NCBI GenBank assembly: GCA_016584305.1
Contig: JACEEZ010011599.1
Coordinates: 1 to 64,000 of the forward strand
From: Chionoecetes opilio
Taxonomy: Eukaryota; Arthropoda; Malacostraca; Decapoda; Majidae
Length of the DNA: 64,000 nucleotides
Reading direction: 5' to 3'
A program made the translations under genes and the position numbers. A model generated the notes under the pieces. That model searched no databases. It was not told the origin of the DNA and was given only the letters and a program-made list of their open reading frames with translations. How positions within the stretch are numbered: position 1 is the first letter of the stretch; each line of letters opens with the position of its first letter. Of the stretch, positions 55,874 through 64,000 are shown one piece after another.

Positions 55874-56334
55874 CCCAGGGCAGAAGTTAACCTGTAAAAC
55901 CAGTGAAATAAGAGTGATGAATGGAGGTTTACAGGATTTCGCGCCTTGACAATATTTTGCAAAACAGCGGGACAGGCGGAAATAAGGCCTCTTCCATTTG
56001 CGACATTTCAAGAACCAGTTCACGGAACCCAAGAGTTCAGGCGTTCCATTTGCGCACGAAAACCTGGGTCCGAGGCAAAGCGCGTAGTGACTCAGCAATA
56101 CCCGTGAACTTTCTCTACTCACATTGAGAGGTGGGTAGCTTGGGTAGAGTTTTCAGTTCATAACAAACAATGGTCGCCTTGGGCCCTATTTCTCTTATCG
56201 TGAAGGGTTTTCCGCATGCACGAGTCGGAGAGGATGTCAGACGGCATAAAAGAGGCATACATGGCTGGTGGAGCCATGCGCTCCCGCGATCTTAAACTTG
56301 ATATGATCCCTTCACATAGCAGCTAGCTGAGTTA
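55874..56334. other. Non-coding, with sequence related to the 19-bp array flanks
   Basis: Around 55990-56070, CCTCTTCCATTTG, GAACCAGTTC and GCGTTCCATTTGCG are related, partly in reverse, to the flanks of the 19-bp array (56536-56552 and 57318-57356). Confidence 0.45.
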
Positions 56335-56488
56335 TAATCTCTCGTTATCTCTCGCTACCTCTCTCTCGTTATCTCGCGATCTCTCTCTTTATCTCTCTCT
56401 CTCTCTCCTTAATTATCTCTCGTTATCTCTCTTGTTATCTCTCATTATCTCTCTCTCTCTCTCTCGTTATATCTCTCTCTCTCTCTTA
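56335..56488. repeat. CT-rich microsatellite (TCTCTCGTTATC type)
   Basis: Repeated CTCTCTCGTTAT and pure CT runs over about 150 bases. Confidence 0.93.
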
Positions 56489-56554
56489 AATTGCCTCGCC
56501 AGCTGAGTATGTATGTAAACAAAAAACGGGGTTTTTGCGTTCCATTTGTGACAC

Positions 56555-57310
56555 GCGAACCCAACCCTGAACCCAGAACCCAACCCTGAACCCAGAACCC
56601 AACCCTGAACCCAGAACCCAACCCTGAACCCAGAACCCAGCCCTGAACCCAGAACCCAACCCTGAACCCAGAACCCAACCCTGAACCCAAAACCCAACCC
56701 TGAACCAGAACCCAACCCTGAACCCAGAACCCAACCCTGAACCCAGACCCAACCCTGAACCCAGAACCCAACCCTGAACCCAGAACCCAACCCTGAACCC
56801 AGAACCCAACCCTGAACCCAGAACCCAACCCTGAACCCAGAACCCAACCCTGAACCCAGAACCCAACCCTGAACCCAGAACCCAACCCTGAACCCGAACC
56901 CAACCCTGAACCCAGAACCCAACCTGAACCCAGAACCCAACCCTGAACCCAGAACCCAACCCTGAACCCAGAACCCAACCCTGAACCCAGAACCCAACCC
57001 TGAACCCAGAACCCAACCCTGAACCCAGAACCCAACCCTGAACCCAGAACCCAACCCTGAACCCAGAACCCAACCCTAACCCAGAACCCAACCCTGAACC
57101 CAGAAAACCCCAAACCTGAAACCCAGAACCCAAACCTGAACCCAGAACCCAACCTGAACCCAGAACCCAACCCTGAACCCAGAACCCAACCCTGAACCCA
57201 GAACCCAACCCTGAACCCAAACCCAAACCCTGAACCCAGAACCCAACCCTGAACCCAGAACCCAACCCTGAACCCAGAACCCAACCCTGAACCCAGAACC
57301 CAACCCTGAA
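56555..57310. repeat. 19-bp minisatellite, about 40 copies, G-quadruplex prone
   Basis: The unit AACCCAACCCTGAACCCAG repeats about 40 times with few variants (lost C or G in about eight units). On the minus strand each unit has three GGG runs separated by 2-4 bases, so the whole 750 bases meet the usual G-quadruplex pattern. Three long minus-strand frames (Gly-Ser-Phe-Val-Trp strings) exist only because the array is regular. Confidence 0.97.
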
Positions 57311-57483
57311 CTGAAAGAACTGGTTCATGCAGCTTGGGCACAAATGGAAGAGGCTTCTAGTAATAGAGTGAATATCGTCGTAGAAATAATGTAATTACAG
57401 ATAACAGGACACAAGTAAACACACAGATGTACATTCAAAAGCATGGACTTACCTTAAGACCACGTATAAGAATATACAAGGTA

Positions 57484-57742
57484 CCGTAGATAACACTATA
57501 TAGTCGCCAGTCACTCGCCACTGCACTAATGTCGCCAGGCACAATATATTACGAATTTTAGCATCCCTACAGATTTTTATGTGCCACTGAAGACATGTAG
57601 TGTGATGTACATAATATAAACTATTGTGCATGCGTCTTCAGTGGCACATACAAATCAGTAGTGATGCTAAAATTCGTAATATATTGTGCCTGGTGACATT
57701 AGTGCAGTGGCAAGTGACTGGCGACTATAGTGTTATCTACGG
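57484..57742. mobile_element. Palindromic MITE, complete (259 bp)
   Basis: CCGTAGATAACACTATA at the left is matched in reverse at the right. Pairing runs almost to the centre (arms about 117 bases, few mismatches), and TA flanks both ends. Partial copies lie at 52808-53008 and 35203-35310. Confidence 0.9.
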
Positions 57743-58339
57743 TAGAGCTGCTGATAGGTATATATTGTGGAAATGACTAGCATTGCGTTTAATTCAGTAT
57801 GTTTATGAGAGAAGATGTGATTGGATAAGAGCCCACTTTGAAACGATGATTGAAACATATTCACGATGAAAATGCGTCATTGTGTGCACTTTTCCCCTTT
57901 TTTTTTTGGCTTTAAATAAATCAACCCAAATGGCATTGTGTGGTGTTTTGTTACAGCTATCAGTGTGATCGCCCGGCGGGCGACCCCCCAAACAAGAAGC
58001 GGGCCCCCAAACTGTCACCCCTTCTGGCGAGGCACGCAAACGAGAGAGAAGTCGGTAAAAACCCGGGCTTTTTAAACGGCTTTTCCCCAAAATTTGCCTA
58101 AGTAGGCTCCCTGTAAGAGGGCACCGTCTTTAAAAAGGCCCTATGTTAAGGGGAAATTTTAAACCCCAGGGAACGTTTGTTCACCCAAGCCCCGGGGGAA
58201 GTTTTTCTAAAGGGCCCCATGCCCCCGGGCGGGTATATCATTTTATACATGTAAAAAGGGGGATAAAACCGGTATCTTGGGAAAAAGTTTTTTTTAAAAT
58301 AAGATTATCCCCCAAAAAAAAAAAGTAAAAAAAAAATTA
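57743..58339. other. Start of poor-quality stretch
   Basis: From about 57950 runs of the same base become very frequent. No feature recognised. Confidence 0.4.
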
Positions 58340-58560
58340 AAATTTAAAGGGTTTCATAGGACTCGGGAAGAAATATGAAATTGAATTTAAAATTCCCCAA
58401 AAACCCGTCGCATGTAAAACTTTGTGGGACAACTTAAAAGTTTGGAAAAAATCTATAGAAGCAAAAATTTTATTAGTTTTCCCCATTGCTATTTTTTTTT
58501 TGGATACAGGCAGTATACCATGCAAACATTAGCGTTAATTTAAATAAATTACCGTGGCGG
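58340..58560. repeat. Degraded copy of the about 310-bp TTAACGCTAA repeat
   Basis: ATTAGTTTTCCCCATTGCTAT and CATGCAAACATTAGCGTTAA match 50700-50750 (TTAGCTTTCCATTGCTAT, ACATAAATTAGCGTTAACTA) with lengthened runs. Confidence 0.65.
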
Positions 58561-59089
58561 TTCCGCTCTCTCCTCCTCTTCCTCTCTCTTAAAAATTTCC
58601 CTCTCTTAAAAAAAAATTACGTTTTTTGGGCCCCTAAAGGGGGGTAAGCAAAAAAGAAAAAAAAGTTTACACTTTTTGGGGGGAAAAATAAAATTTTTTT
58701 GAGTTTGGGGAAAAATTTAAAAATTTTTTAAAATAGGGGGTAATATATTTTTTGTTTTTTAACTCAAGTTAACAAAGGCTTTGTGAAATCCCCAAATTGA
58801 CCCATATTACCTGAAAACATACATAGATAACCCTTTTTTTAAACCCAGGGTGGTGGGGTTGGGGTTGTGTGGGGTTTTGGTGTGTGTGTGTGTGTGGGTG
58901 TGTGGGTGGTGGGGGTGTGTTGACTGTTGTGGTGACTTTTGGGGTTTTGTTTATTTTGATGTTTGTGTTTTGGTCTGATGTTGTGTGTGTGTGTGTGTTT
59001 GTGTGGTGTGTGTGTGGGGTATGGTGTGGGGTTGTGGACTGTGTGTGTCGGGGAATTTTTGTTTTTAGTAGTTGTAACATACAGGAAAA
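58561..59089. other. Low-complexity stretch
   Basis: Contains GT-rich sequence (58850-59050) and run-inflated filler. No gene. Confidence 0.45.
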
Positions 59090-60850
59090 AAAGCTTTTGC
59101 TCTTTAGCTACTTTTTACCCGCCCCCAAATTTAAAATATCTTTCCAGTTTGCCTTTTGAAGTCCTAAATTTACTTTTTGTAGGGAACATTTTTGAAATTA
59201 AAAGGTTTTTCCCAAAAGCTTCAGTTCTAAAAGGGAACTGTTTTTTTTTATATCCCTCTTGAATTTTTGCCTTTTCAATTTTTTCTCTGACCTCTTGACT
59301 TCTGTCGTCCCACACAAACAGATCTTTTCCATAAATTTTTTCCCCCGCCCCCATTGATGCCCCTATACATGCTAAAATTTTTCCCCCCTTTTCTCTTTTT
59401 TTCCCAAAAGGGGTTGGGAGTTTTTTAGTCTAAAAGGGTTTTTTTTCCATATGAAAATTTCTCAGGTTTGGGAGAAAATTTTTGTGGCTGCTCGTTTATT
59501 TTTCCAATTTTCCTTTAAATCCTTCTTTTTTATTTTGGTTTGACCAAATAAACTCCCCCCAAATTCCCAAAACCGGGGTCGAATCAGAGATTTTTTATCA
59601 ATTTCTTATCATTTCTTAAATCCAGATAATTTGAATCCCTTTTTCTTATTTTCCCTCAGCAATGGTGAAATTCCTGGATCTGGTTTATATGCTTCTCAGG
59701 GGGGACAAATTATCCGTAATCCATACCCCAAGATCTTTTTGACCTTTTTTTTGATTACCATTCGTTTCCATAAAAAATATTTTCCCCTCTCTGTCTTTTT
59801 TGCTACTGCCCACTTAAAATTTTTACACTTTTGGCATTAAACCCCTTTTCCCATGGGTTGACTAAATCTGAAAATTACTGGGATCCTTTTGAAATCCTCA
59901 CATTTCCTTTTTTTATTTCTATTTTTCTAGTAATTTAGCATCATAAAGCGAAAAAACTCATATAAACTTTTCCCAACGCCTCTGTCTATCATTTAAATGG
60001 GACCAAGAACATCACTGGGGGGCCAAATAGGATCCTTGAGGAATCCACTTACCACACTGCACCTTCTAAATTTGGTTTCTTTTTTAAGTTCTAAATCTCT
60101 CTTTTGGCTCAAAAAGTTTTTCCACCCAAACTTAAGAAAACCACCCTTAACCCTCCTACATGTTCTAGCTGCCAGGCGGGTCTCTTATGGGGGTTACCTT
60201 GTCAAATGCCTTCTTTAGGTCCAAGTATTTTCCCAATGGGACCCCCCCCTCTCTTTTCCTGGGACTCGATAAATCTCGAGAAAAACCCTCAAAAAAATTC
60301 GTTTTGCCCTGACACCCTTCCTCAAAAAATCCAAACTGGCCCCCTGAAAGTGTGTTTGTCCCCTACAAATATTTAAACCATCTGTCCTTCACATTTTTTT
60401 CACATTTTTTTGCCACTACACTTTTTAAATGATACGGCCTGTAATTTAGTGGTTCTTTTTTGTCACCCTTTGTAAATTTGGGCACAATTTTTGCTTTTTT
60501 CCCAATTTCAAGGGGGGACTTTGCTTCCTTGAGTGAAACTTAAATTTACACTATGAAATTTTTCCTGCTATTTGGTTCTGCACTCTTCATTTTTCCTTTT
60601 GGAACCCCCATCGGGCCCCCGGGGTTTTTCCCTCACATCTTGATTTCCTTTAGCCTTTTTACTTCTTTAGGGTTAATTTTTATGTTTCCATTTATTTTAT
60701 TTTCCCTTTTTATATTTTTTTTTAAATTTCACTTTCTTTTGTAAATAAAGGTCTGAAGGGCCCCTTATTAAATCCCCCGGGCTTTTTGTAATGCATCTTC
60801 ATACACTTTTGCCTTCTACCTTCAGCTTATCTTTTCCCTTTCCCTTTGTT
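59090..60850 (-). pseudogene. LINE reverse transcriptase, unreadable as one frame
   Basis: On the minus strand, pieces in RT order show through many frame changes: PKEVKRLKEI (60670), KIVPKFTKGDKKEPLNYRP (60490-60420), QFGF (60330), YLDLKKAFDKV (60225-60190, motif A), WIPQGS (60040), FFADDAKLL-like (59950), KDLGVWITDNLSP (59750-59690) and KDLFVWDDR (59330). Their order and spacing fit a CR1/Jockey-group LINE different from the one at 44496. Nearly every break is a run-length change. Confidence 0.7.
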
Positions 60851-60912
60851 TTCTTTTTTCCATTAATATATCTATGGGGAAAAGTTTCGGTTCGTTCTTA
60901 CTTTTTTCATTA

Positions 60913-61553
60913 CAGGAGAACCTGGGTTTACCCGGCCCCCTGGGGGGAGCGCATCCCGGAAAACTCTTTTTCCCTTTTGTTTTGAGATTTACTTTTTTAT
61001 GGAATCGCCCAAAACCCCTTTTTTTTTTTTTTTTTTTTTTTTAACAATACACATAAAAGGGCAAACGGGCCCAAGGGCACAACAAAAATTTGGGTAACAA
61101 AAAGCCCCCCCTTATTTCCCCGTCCCTTTTAAAGAAGACAGAAAGGGAAAAAATAAAAAAAAAGAGGGGTGACCCCAATTTATTTGAGGGGAAAGGTGTC
61201 TTTTAGTCTTTTTTTGAAAAGATGTAAGCATAGGAAAGTGGAAAAATATAAACAGGAAGGGGAGTTCCAGGGGGTTTAAACCCAGTAAAAGGGATAAAAG
61301 GTTCCCAACCCGCAAAACCGTAAAATTTGAACTAAATTTCTGCCGTTTTTTTCTCATTTTTTGAAATAATGATCCCTAAAAAATGCCTGGGTTACCCTGC
61401 TGAGTCCCCCTTTTACCCCGCCCCTCCTCGTCGGGGATGGACAAGCCAGCCTCGTGTCGCCCCGCCAGCAGCCCCGAACACTCCCCTCTTTTTTTAAACA
61501 GGATCTCTCGGGACGGGTCAAGTACCCGTGGTCCTCCCTTGCTGGGGGCCCGG

Positions 61554-61593
<40 letters not shown>

Positions 61594-61667
61594 CGGGTCG
61601 TTTAGTGCCGTTGTTTTGAGGCTCCCATTTTTTTTAAAATGGGGTTTTTAAATTTGAGGTTCTCCTG
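60913..61667. mobile_element. Tigger-like MITE, copy 2 (degraded)
   Basis: The same element as 18334-19040: CAGGAGAACCTGGGTTTACC at the left, GAGGTTCTCCTG at the right, the same internal landmarks (GGGGGGAGCGCAT, GTTGTTTTGAG, long A run). Differences are mostly bases replaced by their neighbour. Confidence 0.82.
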
Positions 61668-64000
61668 TTAAAATTTCCTCTCAAGTTTTGGTTTTCTCTT
61701 CGGATTCTTACATATTCTTTCCCCTAGGGGTTTTGTACCCCCCCCAAAAGGGGTTGATAATCCTTTTTCCCCCAACTTTTCCATTTTTTTTCTCTTTAGT
61801 CTTCCCAGTGTAATGTGGGTATTTCCCCTAGTTGTAACATACATTTAAAGAGCTAATTTCCAGTAAAAATACGGTTTGACCCTGAAAAAATTTCCAAGGG
61901 GAAAAGGGGGCTTTTTTATTTTTTTTTTTGGGTAGTTTTAAGTAGGGAAAAACATACTAAAAGTTACCAAAATATGGTTCCCAAAAAGGGCCCAAAAATG
62001 GGAAGTCAAAAAAAATAGGGCCCCCCAAAGCTATAAAATTTTAAAGGGGTTTCGACCCCTAAATTTTTTTTTCTTCTTTTCTTTATAAAAACCTACATTT
62101 TTAAAACTTGGTACATATATAAAAAAAGAAAAAAAAAAGGGGGCGTCTTTCGGGGAAAAATTTTTTGTTTGGACGCAAAAAAAACGATTGGGTTTAAAAA
62201 GGAAAAACGTAAATTTTGGGGGGGCCCCCCCCAAAAGGACTACTCCCCGTCAATATCAGCGGAGAGGTCGGGTAGAGGGTTTTCTTTCCCAAAAGGGGAA
62301 ATTTAAAGCCGTAGGCGTAAAAAAAGGGGCGTTTTTTTTTTTATTTCTAATTAGTTTAAAAAATTTATACCCCCTAAAAAAAATAAAAAAAAAAAAAAAA
62401 TGAAAAAATTTTTTTTTTTTTTATGGGGGGGGGAATTTAATTTGGGGGACTATACACCTATACATTATATTTTGGGGAAAAACATACAAAAAGGGTTTAA
62501 AAAAAATTGATCACCAAAAAGGTCCTAACTATGACGTCAAAAGGGACGAGACACCCATGCACTAAAAAAAACCCCACTATTTCCTTATTTCAAGTGTTAG
62601 CTGTAGGTTACGAAGATTTTACATTTTTTATACTATATATGTTGATTTTAACAATTTTTTACAAATTTTTATACTAAATACACGGGACGGGGCGAGGTCA
62701 TGACGTCATCAATGACGTCAGGGAATACATTTTACATTCAAAAAATTTAAAGGGAATACACAGTGCATTTTAAAGGGACCTACTTATCATGAATAACCGT
62801 GTAATTTTAATAGTCTCTTTTTTTCATCACAGACACGCTTCCTCACTTTTGTAAAATGCCCTTTTTGGGGGGTTTCGAATCCCCGTGAACAGATAAGTCC
62901 GTGTTTTTTGAAGGCCCCGAAGTGTACTAAAAACCCAGGGAGAACAATTGAAGTAAAATTTTTCAAAAGGGTTTTTTGGCGGGGGAAAGTACCCATCATC
63001 AGGGAAAACTAGACTTTTGTTCTGAAAATTTTCCCATCCCCCATTCCTTTGTGTCCAGGGCCCTCACCATTGTCCACCAAAGCATCACTTGGAGGAAAAT
63101 CCGAAGGGAAATTGATACTTCGTTGCAGGGGAAAGGTCGGTGGCAGTCGTTCAGGTTTTTAAAAAGCTTTTGGCTGAACCAATTTTTCGGCAGAGACTAG
63201 AATACCTCCTTAAAAAAACGGGATTGTCTCCGGGTTTTTTGCCCCCAAAACAAAAACCACCATCGTTTTTAAAACCCAGCGTCTTCAATTTTCAGCTATG
63301 TTTTTTTTAGGGTGGAAAAACATTTTTAGCAAGTTTTGAAGACAAAAGGTCTCCCTTAAAAAACCTTGGGGTTAGAGCGAGTTTTTTTTCCGTTTCCCAA
63401 AAAAAACCGCGGAAGGGGGTATCGCATCCCGGGGAATGCATGCGGGAACGGGAAGACGCTGGGGGGACATTTTTTTAAAGGGAACTTTTCAAAACCCTTT
63501 AATGTCGTTTTTTACTTTTGCAGGACTCCCTTTATCCAAAGTAGAAAAAAAGCTTTTTTTCCCATCGCGGGTTTGGACCCCGTGATGAAGTAACAACCCC
63601 AATAGATCTGTATCTTCGCCAATGAGATGCCCCTTTTGGTGGAGGGCCCTTTGAAAATGCTGCCTTAACAATCTCCACCTTCTGCATCCCCCTCTGATGT
63701 TTTAACTTTGGGAAAACCTCTGCCCTTTCATGCGTTGGGGGAAATCGGATTGATAAGAGACGGGTTTTTTCCCCCCCCCACATTGAAAGGAAATCCTTTT
63801 CCCGGGAAAAATTTTCGTTCCTTCCGAAAATGTTCATTTTGTTACTTGTTCGATTTTTGCGCCGTCTCGGGAGGGTAATGCCCTTTGGGGTTTTTGGGCC
63901 TCCAAGTAACCATAAAATTTACTACTTTAGCCCCCAATAGTGCTTTACTGTGAAAGATGCATAGTCGTCAGCGATTGAAAAAAATATGTCCTTTCCCTTT
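61668..64000. other. Poor-quality stretch, nothing reliably recognised
   Basis: Run-inflated DNA with no frame above about 100 codons and no domain. TGACGTCA words appear near 62702-62722. I do not assign anything here. Confidence 0.5.

Noticed and set aside
56445..57341. 298-residue Gly-Ser-Phe-Trp repeat protein (silk or mucin-like)
   Set aside because: Three overlapping minus-strand frames are equally open, as expected from a 19-base repeat; indels move between frames with no preference.
63532..63837. 101-codon minus-strand gene
   Set aside because: Lies in run-inflated sequence; content is low complexity with no motif.

Overview
The window looks like repeat-choked nuclear DNA from an arthropod, most probably a decapod crustacean. 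The reasons are: many (AT)n, (GA)n, (CT)n and (GT)n microsatellites; short tracts of the arthropod telomere word TTAGG/CCTAA scattered through internal repeats; and a mix of Penelope-like, Ty1/copia, CR1-like, I-like, Tc1/mariner, Tigger-like, hAT/ZBED-like and Mutator-like remains. One LINE tail (30605-31637, C-terminus ending RPPAYAPND in one frame) matches, from memory, a family common in shrimp and crab genomes. There are no bacterial operons, and I cannot recognise an ordinary single-copy housekeeping gene. The species call is an inference.

Layout. 1-2180: an (AT)n tract, then a head-to-head inverted pair of Penelope-like element ends (348-1577), then a (GA)n tract. 2187-8409: Ty1/copia copy 1, 5' truncated and split by a 1683-bp solo LTR (3404-5086). 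9997-10450: a Tigger-type MITE sitting inside an (AT)n array. 10720-10800: a tRNA-like SINE head. 11205-16062: Ty1/copia copy 2, complete, with two identical 208-bp LTRs, a 5-bp target duplication, an initiator-Met primer binding site and an intact 995-codon integrase-RT-RNase H frame. 16265-17194: a 56-bp minisatellite and two BED zinc-finger exons (minus strand). 17707-18320: a 5'-truncated Tc1-like transposase. 18334-19040: another Tigger-like MITE. 20317-22834: Ty1/copia copy 3, 5' truncated.

23678-29830 holds a 2.3-kb segment present twice in direct orientation. Each copy carries 153-bp repeats, transposon ends, an ACTGACTG minisatellite and about 1 kb of A-rich DNA. Between the copies lie a 360-bp palindrome and GT-rich DNA. 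30073-31960: a 42-bp minisatellite and a truncated LINE with a target duplication. 32720-35315: telomere-word repeats, a 1.65-kb terminal-inverted-repeat element and a C/A-only minisatellite. 37199-39085: the longest intact single protein frame outside copia, a PHD-like + FLYWCH + MULE transposase protein. 39990-40620: a decayed C2H2 zinc-finger array. 44496-46422: a CR1-like LINE whose 3' tail abuts a nearly complete I-like LINE on the other strand (46423-52550, both ORFs recognisable). 52800-57742: foldback and palindromic MITEs, G-quadruplex-prone 19-bp repeats and other tandem arrays. 59090-61667: a LINE and a MITE still readable through poor sequence.

The genes here do not form a pathway; they are parasites nested in one another. 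Relative ages can be read from nesting: the LTR is younger than copia copy 1, the MITE is younger than its (AT)n host, and copia copy 2 is the freshest insertion. Base quality falls sharply in 39800-44500 and 57900-64000, and partly in 6000-8400. There, copies of repeats found elsewhere in the window differ by runs of identical bases, which points to consensus error rather than evolution. Single N bases at 9264, 19762 and 25994 probably mark joins.
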